Below, one piece after another: positions 33,586-46,727 of a stretch of 64,000 nucleotides of DNA. The translations under genes were made by a program, and so were the position numbers. Source of the stretch: Aplectana chamaeleonis (taxonomy: Eukaryota; Nematoda; Chromadorea; Rhabditida; Cosmocercidae); contig JAPDOI010001439.1 of NCBI GenBank assembly GCA_029168955.1, positions 62,001 through 126,000 of the forward strand. The letters run 5' to 3'. The first letter of the stretch is position 1. Each line of letters starts with the position of its first letter. The notes under the pieces are model-generated. The model had not been told where the DNA came from. It searched no databases and was given only the letters and a program-made list of their open reading frames with translations.

Positions 33586-34183
33586 ACTCATCATGCTGAT
33601 TATGACTGTGCTTGTAGGTACCCGAGTGGACCACTGTTGAGCAATTTACCACACGGTGCTGGGCGCAACAGAGAGCAGCAGCTGAGGAGACGAATGGAGA
33701 ACGAGGGCAGCACATGCTCCTCAAGCAGGAACTCGTCCACTTGTGCTGCCGTCGTTGTTCTTGTGGAGCTGAGTGCCAATTGTGCCCCATTACAACCCCA
33801 CGATCGTTTAAGATGAAGACCGATTGTTCGGCTTAAACTCTGTGCACATTATTTAGGAGAAAAACAGAAGATGTCAATTGATATATAGATATCCAGAAGT
33901 TTAAATGTACATGCTCAAAAGAAAGAACTCTCCAAGCTGATTATGAATGTCCTTGTAGCTGCCCAATTAAACCACTTTTAGCAAAGTTACCACACTGCGC
34001 TGGTCAAAACGGAGAGCAGCAGCTGAGGCGACGAATGGAGGACGAGGGCAGCACGTGCTGCTGAGGGCAGCACAAAAGCAGAACGTGCTGCTCGAGCAGC
34101 AGCTCTTCCCCTCGTGCTGCCCTCGCTATCCTCGTCGAGGTGAAAGCCTATTGTGCTCCATTACGACCCCGCGATCCTCTGAG
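33586..34183 (+). repeat. diverged tandem duplication, GCAGCA-rich
   Basis: Two units, about 33586-33820 and 33921-34183, align through AAGAACTC-CTGATTATGA, CTTGTAG-T, GAGAGCAGCAGCTGAGG, CGACGAATGGAG-ACGAGGGCAGCAC, ATTGTGC-CCATTAC and CGATC-T. The second unit holds the palindromic GAACGTGCTGCTCGAGCAGC stretch and abuts the CR1-like reverse transcriptase at 34187. Confidence 0.7.
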
Positions 34184-34188
34184 TAGCA

Positions 34189-36300
34189 GTGAAGAAGGCC
34201 GCCGTAGTCAAAAAGAGAAATTTCAAAGGAGCTGATCATGACAGAATTCGTGCTTTTCTGCTAGATATTGACTGGTACGGGTCTTTTTCTTCAGTTCAAT
34301 CAGTTGATGAGATATATGAAATATTCATAACTATTCTTCACGGTGCTATAAACAGCTATGTGCCCATAGTCACGGTTCCTGCACAGAAAGGACATTTACC
34401 ACAGTACCTCATTCGGCTCGAAGAGAAAAGGTCGTGTGTATGGGAAAGGGCGACCGAGGGTGGAAACTTGCAAGACTGGGAAGAAATTCGAGAAATTGAC
34501 GATTTCCAGAAAAAGCTGAGGAAATATAATAGCTCAATTGAGAGAAAGGTTATTGAATCAAATTACAGAAATGCATTACATAAATTGCTGAACTCAAGGT
34601 TGAATGAAAGACCCAAGCTCGTTACTTTAGAACGTGAAGACGGAACCAATGCTGTTTCTGACTCAGATAAAGCCGAAATACTTGCTGGAACTTTTGAAAA
34701 ATCTTATTCACCAGTCACTAACGGTTTGATGGACGTTGACATGCATATTGTTTTCCCTGACATGGCTGACTCGGTCTGGTTCTATGCAGATGATATTTTC
34801 TCTCTACTTATGCGATGGCCAGTGTCGCACTCTATCACTCCGGACGAAATACCTCTCCTTTTGTTAAGAAAGTGGCGGATATTATAGCTAGTCCTTTGGA
34901 ATACATTCTCAATTTGAGTTTCATGCGGGCTGAGGTTCCTTCCAGGTGGAAAACGTCATTTGTCATTCCCATACCCAAAAAACCGCCCCTTTCTTGCCCC
35001 GGGAACTACAGGCCCATAAGCATTACCTCACTTTTTGCTAGAACCTTTGAAAAGATACTCAAGAAAAGACTAGTTGCCCATCTTGACGAGCATACGATAA
35101 TTTCTCCGTTCCAACATGGTTTTCACAAAGGTAGATCTACTACAACCGCAATGCTTCAAGCCGTTAGTGACTGGACCGAATTTCTCGATGATGGATCCCC
35201 AGTTGATGTGGTATATCTAGACTTTTCCAAGGCCTTTGATCGTGTTTGTCATGATAAACTACTCCACAAGCTTGGGTCTGTAGGTGTTCACGCCCGCATT
35301 ATCCAATGGCTAGAAGAATTTTTGTCGCGCAGAACGTTCAGGGTGCGTGTTAATGACGCTTACTCTACGCCGAGAGTTGCAGCAAGTGGGGTCCCTCAAG
35401 GAGGCGTGTTGTGTCCAATTTTATTCAATATTTTCACTGATGAGCTCCCATCAATAATTGTTTCCGCTGGTGTTAGATGCTCCGCGTTTGCTGATGATGT
35501 TAAGATTTATCACTCCATAACTACCGTTGAGGATTGCGCCGCCGTACAGAGGGCAATCGATGTTGTCCATGAGTGGTCCGTGACATGGTCCCTTCCAATT
35601 AGTGGGGAAAAAACCTGTGTTTTACATTTGGGTTCACGTAACAATAGGTCTCCTTACTGCATTCAACAGTCGCACATCAAAGTGATCGATGAGCAAAAAG
35701 ATCTTGGATTCCTAATCACCAGTGACCTCAACTTTGACAAACATTGTGACGAAATCGCACTTAAGGCAACCCGGATGGTGTACAAAATGTTCAGAGTGCT
35801 GACAACCAGCAATTCGACATTTTTGCTACGCGCGTACAAAACTTATGTAAGACCAATTTTGGAATATGGTACTCCGATATTCAGTCCTTGCAAAGCTAAA
35901 TCGATTAAAGTTCTTGAACATGTTCAGAATAGTTTTACGCGCAAGCCTATGACTAGGGTTCTCGGGTTTCTTTATGATAGAATACCATCTGCTCCTGAAA
36001 GAAATGCGAACCTTTCTTTGGATACTCTTCGCTTTAGAAGGAGGAGGTTTGATCTTATAGTTTTTCATAGAATCCTCACTGGTGCATGCGGTCCTCATCT
36101 TGGGCAGTTTTTGTACTTTGAGAACTTCTATCACTAGAGGAGGAGAAACAAAATATATCCTACCTCGCGCCAAGCATAATCGCAGATTTCACTATTTTAC
36201 CCTGAGAGCAGGGCGAGAGTACTGATCTATTCAAAAAATCTGTGCCACCCATCGATATTCGGGCCTTCAAAAAATGGTTGGGTATTAACCTGGATCCATG
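34189..36300 (+). pseudogene. CR1-like reverse transcriptase, nearly intact
   Basis: The first frame (34189-34887) is the linker region (KSYSPVTNG) and runs into SHSITPDEIP. A frameshift near 34857 moves to the second frame (34815-36137): VKKVADIIASPLEYILN, CPGNYRPISITSLFARTFEK, VYLDFSKAFDRVCHDKLLHK (first catalytic aspartate), GVPQGGVLCPILFNIF and CSAFADDVKIYHSI (catalytic DD at about 35489-35494, intact), GEKTCVLHLG, and a thumb/tail LDTLRFRRRRFDLIVFHRIL. A second frameshift near 36132 leads to [14 protein letters not shown] and [11 protein letters not shown], the usual CR1/L2 C terminus. Only two frameshifts and one stop spoil it, so it is young. The endonuclease that should precede it lies 6 kb upstream. 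Confidence 0.88.
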
Positions 36301-36323
36301 ACCGATGTTGATGTTGTTTGTTG

Positions 36324-38652
<2,329 letters not shown>

Positions 38653-38659
38653 ATTTCAA

Positions 38660-39092
38660 AAGTTGTGCTTTAGAGGGGTTCGGCAGCACTATCCATGCCA
38701 CCATGTTTTTTTATGATCCCCTGCCTCTCGGGTTCTCTTTAAAACTCCATTCCGGCTTCCCCGTGTAATTATAGAAACCAAGACACTTCTGTAAAAGAAG
38801 TTCAGAGATTTCACAGCCAAACCTGCCTCAGTCTCGCATTCAATCGTAGAGAGGTAACTAGTGGCACCAGACATGAAGAGCATCGCTTGAGGCGAGTGAT
38901 TTTCAAACAATGTTCCTCGAGCAAGTTCTTGAATGGTCTAGTATTTGTCGGGTTTCTCAGTTTTGGCTCGAATTGTTCCAAAAATGCAGAGGGTTCTCGG
39001 ACGGTGGCCGTCTTGTTATTGGTAAAAGCGGACTTTGCTGTGGGAAGAGCATGACAGTGAGCCTGCATAAAAGCCGCATCAGATCTATTACA
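38660..39092. promoter_or_regulatory. upstream region of the small peptide gene; TATA-like site
   Basis: No gene is recognised from 38660 to 39060. GCATAAAAGCC (about 39064-39074) is a TATA-like motif 20 to 30 bases ahead of the ATG at 39093. It is only suggestive; nematode promoters often lack TATA. Confidence 0.25.
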
Positions 39093-39330
39093 ATGCACAT
39101 CACAATGCTCTTAACGGTGGTAAGTTCCAGTGATTCTCCAGGTATTCATTTCAGTTCGGATTTTTTTTTCAGGTATTATTATGCTTGTCAGTCGTTACAG
39201 ACGCTTCAGGAACAACAGATATTATGCTGCGTGGGTGAAAGTAGACACGGAGGCATGGAAAAAAATAATCGTTATACTTTTCAGCGACCAGTCGTGGCAG
39301 AGGACGCAATCTCAATCGTCGAGATCGTGA
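39093..39330 (+). CDS. possible small secreted peptide, three exons
   Basis: Exon 39093-39119 ends GTG before GTAAGT. Exon 39173-39234 follows a T9CAG acceptor and ends CGTGG before GTGAAA. Exon 39285-39330 follows ACTTTTCAG and ends at TGA (39328-39330), or could splice again at the GTGAGT starting at 39327. Introns of 53 and 50 bases and these acceptors are typical of nematodes. In phase they give a signal peptide MHITMLLTVVLLCLSVVTDA, then SGTTDIMLRG, then DQSWQRTQSQSSRS. The mature part is about 23 residues with no cysteine. I do not recognise a family; a short secreted or neuropeptide-like product is inference. Two other frames are also open across exon 2, so chance is possible. Confidence 0.4.
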
Positions 39331-39339
39331 GTATTTCCA

Positions 39340-40470
39340 ATTTCTAGCAAAAATCACATCACTTAAAGGGTACTTTGTGGCTTGTGACCAAAGACTCCAT
39401 GAATTCCCTAGGTACGGATCCTAAGGTGTTATGGACCTGAGGCCTTGGTGTGTCGGACGGCGGCACCTTTATGCAGTGTGCGGGATACTTTCGCGATATA
39501 GTTGTGCACGCTATATCGCTCGAACGTTCCCTGTGTACACTCAAACGTCTGCTGGGTGCAGTAGAAGCAGGGGCACCAACGAGCAAGTACCAACAGACTT
39601 GTATACACACCCCCAAAGGGTACTTTAGCAACAGCATCCCTCAGGAATACACTGATACAGATCTTTTCAAAATGGTAGCACCACCCTCGAAACTACTCAT
39701 AAATGGGAGTAGCGGTGATGAGGCGAGAATGATCGATTAAGAAAATACTTGCTCAAGTTGCTCGAGATCGGAACGATGATTGACGTTTACCTGGTCGGGT
39801 GCGATAGTGAGGTTGACAGTTGACTTACACCAACCATTCAGATCATGAGGGCGTAGGACCGCTGGTCACAATGTGCCATTTTCTCAAACGATTACTGGCT
39901 TGAAACTAGCCGATGGCAATCACACGTCAAGCGGGGGGCGCCATAAACCGCAGTAATCCACCGATTAGAACTGGCTGTTGATGACAGTTTCATGCGATCG
40001 CTAAGACAAAAACATGGTCAAGAAATATGAGGAAAGCATCTGAATCAGCCGGCTGTTGCCCACTTAAAGTGGCCGACATGGGCGATATGTATGAAAGGCC
40101 TAGCTGAAGAAGCATCCTGTGTGACCGGTCGCATTCAGACCAATATTGAAAGAGGCTATCTCACCACGTTGCAAAGGTCGAGGTCCGGTTTGCGGGGTTA
40201 TCATTCGGGATGGTCGCTTCTGCACCAAAAAGGTTATTCTACCTTCCAGCCTTAAGGTACTTTGTCAATATTAGCTGCGCTACTTCCAAAGCCGGCCAGA
40301 CATGGGTTTTTCAGTACTTATCAACCGTCACCGGTGAGGCTGTTTCGCTACTTCCTAGTCTGTTCAGAGTTGAAGCTGCTGGCCACTGGAGAAGAACGGT
40401 GTAGGACTAATGTCACATCGGTCTCCACTTCTTCTATACCCTATTCTTTACCGGTCGGGTATCATCTATT
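39340..40470. other. no recognisable gene
   Basis: A short palindrome GCGATATAGTTGTGCACGCTATATCGC lies at about 39493-39519 (arms GCGATATAG). The open frames at 39359-39740 and 40210-40474 show no domains. Confidence 0.35.
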
Positions 40471-40479
40471 CTAATTACA

Positions 40480-40815
40480 GTGAAAAACTCCTGAAAGTTA
40501 AGGTTCCTGGCAAGAGTGAAGATTTGGCATATCCATTTTTTCAAATAAACTAGAAATATATATATATACTCAGTTGAAAGGGGAAGGTAAAGAAAAATGA
40601 AAAAAAGTTTTGACATTCCTGAGAACGATTTGGCGTAGAATAATTTGATTTTTGGGAAATGTAGTGAAATAGTTGAAAGTATGATTTGGCAGTCGAGTTT
40701 GAATCAACTGTTAATAAGAGTTGTGCAAAACGAGAGATCGCATTGTATGAGCTTATCCGTAGAACATATCAAAGCAAAATCACGCGTGATGTGGAACAAA
40801 CAGTTGATTTTACTT
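40480..40815 (+). repeat. dispersed repeat family L, copy 1
   Basis: This matches 51434-51830 in inverted orientation: GGTTCCTGGCAA-AGT-AAGATTTGGCAT, AGTTGAAAGGGGAAGGTAAA, GAACGATTTGGCGTAGAATAA, GAGATCGCATTGTATGAGCT. Both copies end next to a TTAA-type terminus (40814-40817 TTAA, AGGCAGTGTTCACGCTG). A frame preserved in both reads VQNERSHCMSLSVEHI-AKSR, possibly a coding relic; I cannot name it. Confidence 0.65.
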
Positions 40816-40819
40816 CACT

Positions 40820-41520
40820 TAAAGGCAGTGTTCACGCTGAAATATGGATATGGATATTTCTCTAGAAAAACCTTCTATGGGTGCAGTGTGGTTAGACCTA
40901 CTCGAAAGAACCACTCAAAAACCCCTTTTCTGACCACAATTACCAGCTCAGAGTTGAGCCCTTCTTAATGGTGTACGAGTTCTCTTCCTGTGGATGGCTA
41001 TCGACGGACGAGTCATCGATAACGGTATCAAAGTTCATCAGCTGTCTCCAACCCGGCACATAATCAATTCCTGCTAGCTGACGACCTGGCCTGCACGGAA
41101 TTCTATCATTTACCCATGTAAGTCTATATTTATGTTCTCATTCTCTGGATTAATCTATTTTGGATGGAAAACGAGCTGCATTCTATTTTCCTATATTTTT
41201 GTGTAGTTTCTCTAAACATCCGAAATTTGGAGATACGGAATCGAACCCATTTGCGAGCTTAAATCTCCGAGTATTTTTTATAACTCACCAAGATTCAAAG
41301 GCAAATAAAAAGCAGTCGACTTTGTTTTACATCCGGCATTGAATCTAGAGGAACTAAAAATTGCATGTCATTTGAGAAGCGTTCAAAGTATGAGTTCCAA
41401 AAGACTGCATCGAAGATATACTGCCTCAATCAATGTAATTCCTCCATTCAAAATAAATAAATCGAGACAGCAAGAATATAAATACAATGATTTACTTGAG
41501 TAAAAGTCCTCCATTGCTTA
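40820..41520. other. no recognisable gene; one TTAA-type end
   Basis: AGGCAGTGTTCACGCTG at 40821 starts a possible truncated TTAA-type element with CTCTAGAAAAACCTTCTATGGG, resembling the family A segment CTCTCTAAACCCTTTTATGGG. Nothing further is supported. Confidence 0.35.
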
Positions 41521-41529
41521 CCCTTCTAG

Positions 41530-42360
41530 TAAAAATCGGAACTCCACTCACACTCGTCGGCCCTATCTTCCCTGTCCCCAGTAAGGCATCTTCTATAGTA
41601 CTCACTGCAAGCGCGGCACGTGCGTGACGCGCGGTGGACTATGAAAGTTCTCACCGCGCGGCACGCGAGGGGCGAGCGTACCGCCCATCCGGCACCGCCC
41701 CAACCGTTCACCACTATAATCGATACTCGTTTCTTAGTTTAAGTTCACTCCATCATGAATATTTCTAGGACTATCCCATGCTACCGCATACACAAATGCA
41801 AGCCAGGAATTTCTGTGCGTGTCACTGTTGGGACCCAACGTCAGGGTCAAGCGGGGCGTTGCGCAATTTATCGAAATCGGTGCGACCCACCATTAAAATT
41901 CTTTCCGGAATCCGAAATTTGCGCGACCCCCCTGGGGGCGATGTCCGGGCACTTTGTATTTGATTATCATTACTGTCAAAGACAGAAATTCTTTCAGTGT
42001 CGGGCTCAAGCGTAGCGTCTAAAACCTCAGCAATGCTACGATCCTTCCCTTTGGTGACGAAATTATCGGGAGTTTTAGGGATATCTCCACCAAATTTTAG
42101 GACCACAATTTCTGCGAAACATTCATTTTCGGGCCGAAATTCCTGCAACCCCCCCCCCCTCTCCCGTTGCTAAACTTGCAGCCCTCTTGACCCTGCCCAA
42201 CTTAAACCCGCACCGCCTTTGTGGTGCCGCCGGAGATTTCATAGTTGTAGCTTCACGGCCCACCGCTCATCCATCGCCTGCCGCGTTTACTGTGAGGACT
42301 TTGAAGGATGCCTAAGCGGCGATGTTGAATTGGAATGCGGAATTTGGGCCATAAATGAGT
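41530..42360. repeat. foldback repeat with nested CAGGGTCAAG-ended element
   Basis: Outer inverted arms at about 41535-41710 and 42205-42355 encode related debris on opposite strands (VHRASRTCRACSEYYRRCL and HRSSIACRVYCEDFEGCLSG). Inside, CAGGGTCAAGCGGGG (41841) and its complement CCCTCTTGACCCTG (42182-42195) delimit a nested unit of about 355 bp. Its minus-strand 108-codon frame is open, but the DNA repeats GGGTCGCGCAAATTTCGG-like motifs found also at 45.2 and 46.1 kb, so I treat it as non-coding. Confidence 0.5.
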
Positions 42361-42369
42361 GCAATCACG

Positions 42370-43195
42370 GACCATGGTCAATTAGTTACAGAGAGCTCAC
42401 GCCCTTATGGTGCCTCACTTTTGTGAGTCCGGGTCTCGACTCGGCAGGGGAGCCTGATGTACCATTGCATCGCTGCGCCGGAGTCACTCAACAATGCTTC
42501 CAACCTACTATGTAAGCAAAAACGAGGGTGACGAGTCTGAAGTGTTCTATACTTTTAAGGGACATACACTGTTCTTTGTGTGAGCGCGAAGCGGGATGAG
42601 CTGAATGCCAGTGTGGGGTGGAGACGCAGCATAAACGCGCGATCGGCCCGGGTGATGTTCACCTGAGAAAGAGGGCATGTTCGTAATGCGGCAGTCACGA
42701 CCATAATACCGTGAGCCCATTCAACTATCCGATGCAACATAAAACGTTCATTATAGTGAACTCCAACTCTGGTCGCCCAGCTCCTGATCCTATAGAAATA
42801 CTCATATTGTGGTGAAGAAGATTATTCAATAAAGTGCAAGAATGTTCAGCGCTCAACGACCGCAAGCTCCATCACCGCTATCGGCTAAGCGCCGGTAGCT
42901 CTCCGCGGGCCTTCCTGCTAGCGCCGCGAATCGTCTTGCAAGCAGAACGAACTCACCACGCATTTGCGCCCACGAACGAGTCGTAAGCCTCACTGAAAGT
43001 ATGACTGCGCAGCAGCAGCACGAAAACAAGAGTGGCATTCGAGATGAAAAATTTCAGCAATCAGTAGTCTTCTGGACATAATTACTCCAACCCCCGTTTT
43101 TTGAATCGAAAGCTGAAAATTGTGCGAATCCACTCTTTTCTCATAAAAAACAAAAAAAGAGATTAGCAGTTTTATTTTTTAAACATGATTTATTC
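42370..43195. other. no recognisable gene
   Basis: GC-rich to mixed sequence with short frames on the minus strand only; no motif, splice pattern or repeat end is seen. Confidence 0.35.
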
Positions 43196-43206
43196 GAAGA
43201 AAGTTG

Positions 43207-43509
43207 ATGTTGTCACTTCTTTATCATGTCCTTATCCAGTGGATCCTATACTCACTGTTCCAACGGATAGGGGCGTGCACCTGTTCCACTCCTGAAAGGA
43301 ATCCTATAAACAAAGCACCAACAATATTTAGTAAATGTCAGTCCTCTTTAAATGAGGTTAACAAAAATCTGATGAAACTCCTGCAGCTACTCTCTCGATG
43401 GGTAGCTATATGTCACACACGGAAACACACGATGCCCACAGTTTTGGAGGCACCTACTCCTATTCTGACGCAAAAATTCCACATTCTACGGAAATTTAGC
43501 CCCAGTTAA
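43207..43509 (+). CDS. ORF with signal-peptide-like N terminus
   Basis: Starting at ATG 43207 the product is about 100 residues: MLSLLYHVLIQWILYSLFQR then IGACTCSTPERNP and cysteines in SKCQSS and AICHTR, ending RKFSPS before a stop. The hydrophobic start followed by four cysteines would suit a small secreted protein, but there is no homology I recognise and no clear promoter or polyadenylation signal. It could be chance. Confidence 0.22.
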   Translation: MLSLLYHVLIQWILYSLFQRIGACTCSTPERNPINKAPTIFSKCQSSLNEVNKNLMKLLQLLSRWVAICHTRKHTMPTVLEAPTPILTQKFHILRKFSPS

Positions 43510-43790
43510 TAGAAATATACGGAAATCTCTGCTGCATCACCTGTGTCAACAACGGAATCTCTAGCCTCGACTGGGGGAAAAGGTGGTAAATTTTCCCTTC
43601 AATCGATCCACCGGACCTTGTCCCGTACTATAAAGGCAATCCCAGATGCGCCCCACCATAATTTGATTTCCTCTCCCCCCCGCAAGGCAAAGCAACCCGT
43701 TGGAAAAAAAAGCGTTCGTCGTTGCGACTCCCTTCAACCTTGGTTAGGCTTTGCGACCCCCTCCCTAGAAATGGCCCGGCCGAACTCCAG

Positions 43791-44075
43791 GTACTGTGCT
43801 TCTCCAGGCCAAATTCCGGTCCGGATTTGCGTCTCGACACGCTTTGCGGCCGCGCGCTTTCGATTCGGAAGAGTTTCCAGCGCCGCAGCCGCCGATTTGT
43901 TGACTCTAGGTGGGTTTTGGAAACTGTAAACTAAACAAAATTGGAGAGAACGGTATAAAAAAGCCGCACCGAGTCAACTTTGGCGCTCGAAACCCCTCTG
44001 ATTCGAGCGCGTGAGGCCGCAAAGCGTGTCGAGACGCGATTGCGGACCAGAATTTGGCCCAGAGAGGTACAGTAT
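43791..44075. repeat. palindromic foldback, family G copy 1
   Basis: Arms GTACTGTGCTTCTCCAGGCC with TCCGGTCCGGATTTGCGTCT, and CGATTGCGGACCAGAATTTG with GGCCCAGAGAGGTACAGT, are inverted, around a centre with TTGACTCTAGGTGGGTTTTGG and a TATAAAA. Related copies lie at 46.8-47.1 and 50.27-50.55 kb. Overlapping open frames in it recur in the copies because the DNA is repeated. Confidence 0.75.
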
Positions 44076-44268
44076 TCCCGCTATAGTTGTACACGAACAA
44101 AATTTTCAAAAGATTTTTCGAATTTTTGTTTGCTCGTTTTCGTTCGTTCGAAAATTCGTCGAACGAAATTTTTTCGAATTCCGTTCGTTCGAAATTTCGT
44201 CGAACGAATTTTTTTCAAATTCCGTTCGTTCGAAATTTTTTTCGAAATTGTACAACTATAATTCCCAC
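44074..44268. mobile_element. MITE with internal tandem repeats and 8-bp target duplication
   Basis: Termini TATAGTTGTACA (44082) and TGTACAACTATA (ending 44260) enclose about three copies of a 40-bp unit, ATTCCGTTCGTTCGAAATTT plus CGTCGAACGAATTTTTTTC. The flanks ATTCCCGC (left) and ATTCCCAC (right) look like an 8-bp target duplication, as in hAT elements. It abuts the family G foldback. Confidence 0.7.
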
Positions 44269-44269
44269 C

Positions 44270-45845
44270 CACGTTGCAGAAAATTTGAATGGTCGTTAAT
44301 CGTGCATATCCAAACACCGAGAAAACGGCTTTTGGAGGCCTTTCAGTGTCACATACGCTGCTCTTGTCAGGCGTAGCTCAGCTGCTTGGTGAAACAGACC
44401 CAGCAATGAAGTGAAAAAAGCAAAGTCACTCATGTGGAGTAAGAAATAGAAAAAATTGCTCGTTGGAAAAAAGTGGTGTAAGGAGACCGTTTTTTCTACA
44501 AATGGCCTTTTCAGCCGCGGTTTTGAGTTCTAGGGGCAAAAGAAGCATATACTGAATGGCCGTCGAAAACTACATTAGCTTTCCTCGAAGTTTCCGAGTC
44601 TTTTCATCTCACCACTCATGTGGTGAGGTGAAAACATTGTGAAGTGAGAAATCTCGGAGAAACTTTCTTTGAAAATCCAGCTAATGTAAAGCCTAGCTTG
44701 CTCGGATGGAGTCCGGGCGGAGTAAGCAGCGGAGCGGTCGGCCATGGCAAAACATAACAATGATGAGGAGATTTTGACAGGATAAGCCCAATAATCCTCG
44801 CTTAAACCGACTCGAATTGAGGAAGCTAGGCTATAATTCTGTTCGACTGCCGCCTTCTAGAAGTCAGAACTGAGGTCGCGAAGCCAATTCGGAAAAAAAA
44901 CCACCTTTCTACACCACTTCTTTTAAATGGGTGATTTTTTTCTGCTTTTTTAAGGCTTCAGTGCTTGTCTATCCTACCACGCCGCAGAGTTACGGCCCCT
45001 AAGAGCGATGTATATCACACCAAAAGGCATCCAAAACCTTTTTTTCGGTATTTGAACATTTGCAATTCTAACGAGCATTTAGGTCGCCAGCGGTTGACAA
45101 ACAGGCCTGAACAACTCGTGATTATGTCAGAAGCATTCTTTGGTGGAGAAGAGTTGGAGCCGAAAAAAATAATCGAAAAAATCCGGCTGTGCGACCCCCC
45201 CCAACTTTCGAAGTTCTGAAATTTCCAACATTTCTTGACCCTGCCCCCGGCCTACAGGGTGTCCACCCCGCGGCCAAAATCACCCTCGCCAAGGCCTTCC
45301 AGAGAGCGATTTGGGGGCCACCCTGCAGGACAGGACCGGCCACACAGCGTCGATTAGTCCTTCCATGAAATGACGCGATCAGCGAGGAGAAAAGGACCTT
45401 CACCGCGTTTAGCGCATCCAAAATGGGTTCAGCTCATCGTCGGCAGACAGTGGCGCAGGTCCCACGGGATCACAACTGTGTCTCTCATACCGCTCCACAG
45501 CGGTCGGCAGCGGCCAAAAGCTGGCTGTGTCCGGCTACAACAGAACCCAGCAGGGGCGTTGCGACTGACCTTAGAGGAACTACGACCCCTCTCCCTTGGC
45601 TGAAACATTATAAAAAAATGCCGGAAATTTTACGGAAGTCGCCCTTGTAATGTCCTTATCGGAGATAAACTCCGCATTCGCGGGCAACACCTCTCGCAGC
45701 ACGCGACACGATTATGAATATTCTATGATCACGTGGACCCAGTATAAAAAGCTTCCGCCCCAGCGAACCGAAATTTCGTTTTGATAAGAACATCAGTTTA
45801 AGATTTAGTCCAAAACGTTTACAATCCGCCCTCGAGCACAAAAAG
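44270..45845. other. no recognisable gene; TGCGACCCC motifs
   Basis: Motifs such as TGCGACCCCCCC (about 45189) and TTGACCCTGCCC (about 45236) recur here and at 41.9, 43.75 and 46.07 kb, suggesting an old dispersed repeat. No supported gene. Confidence 0.35.
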
Positions 45846-45847
45846 AA

Positions 45848-46041
45848 GGTGCTATGTGGGAAGGGGGGACCACTGTGGCGCGATGGACTTGGCCACGCCC
45901 ATTTTACTGTGCCGCACTAAATTTGAGCACCTACCCGGGGTTTCCCTCCCGTGCCAAAATCAGGAGAGTCATCGCGGCACGGAAAATTGGGCGTGGCTAA
46001 GTGCGATACAACAGTGCCCCCCCCCCTTCCCACATAGCACC
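45848..46041. mobile_element. short MITE, 194 bp
   Basis: Inverted ends GGTGCTATGTGGGAAGGGGG and CCCCCTTCCCACATAGCACC enclose arms with GGACTTGGCCACGCCCA and GGGCGTGGCTAAGTGC. There is no clear target duplication and no coding sequence. Confidence 0.75.
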
Positions 46042-46325
46042 CAAAAAATCATTTTCGCTCGAAAATTCTGCGACCCCTCCACGTCCGGTTGTGTCGGTCT
46101 AAACCCCGCTGTACCCTGGGCCACAACCGGAGCTTCTACTAATGGAACAAAAACTCAAAGTGATAAATAATATATACCTTATTAAACAATCTGAGCCATT
46201 TATTCAATCGCAGCCATATGATGCACCAGTCCCTTTTAGACATCGTGAGCAAACAGGTCACCGCTGTTCCTGAAAGAAACCCTATATTCTAGATGTAAAT
46301 CATTTAGTCTCGGTACGCCGCTTGA

Positions 46326-46575
46326 AGACAGCATACACGCTCGCAAAAGTTGATGAGATAGCTGCGTTAGTGGGGTCGCACGAGCTCTAGTAGAACGCGA
46401 AATCGCAAGCGTCAAAAATGAGTGTATTTGAGCCGTACTTCCAGCATTTGAGCCTTTTTCGGCCCACTGATACGGACCCCGCCTCTCAATACGAAAATTC
46501 AATGCTAGATTACGGTCATTTTGACCCATTCTATCCTAGAAGCGCCAGCGTTCTAATAATGGCCGTTCTAGTGCA
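46326..46575 (+). mobile_element. TTAA-type MITE, family F copy 2, truncated
   Basis: AGACAGCATACACGCTCGC after TTGA (46322-46325), followed by GTTGATGAGATAGCTGCGTT, matches the family F left end. GTGGGGTCGCACGAGCTC and GATACGGACCCCGCCTCTC are shared with the 48.83-kb copy. A right end is not evident. Confidence 0.6.
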
Positions 46576-46727
46576 TCGTTTTTTATTGAAATCATGCTCA
46601 AACGGTAATATTAAGAATGATAAACGCGACCTTGAACTCCATATCGGTTTGTTACAGATCATTTCCTACAGTACACGTTAGTGAGGTCGAAGTTTCAGAT
46701 CAAGCTGTATTTTAGCCAGGGACATTA

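Noticed and set aside
41822..42148. Minus-strand 108-codon frame with protein-like composition
   Set aside because: The underlying DNA is a dispersed repeat with inverted CAGGGTCAAG ends, and fragments of it recur at 45.2 and 46.1 kb.
42219..42515. Cysteine-rich 98-codon frame as a secreted toxin-like protein
   Set aside because: Its first half is one arm of a foldback whose opposite arm at 41.5-41.7 kb encodes a degenerate version on the other strand; no signal peptide.
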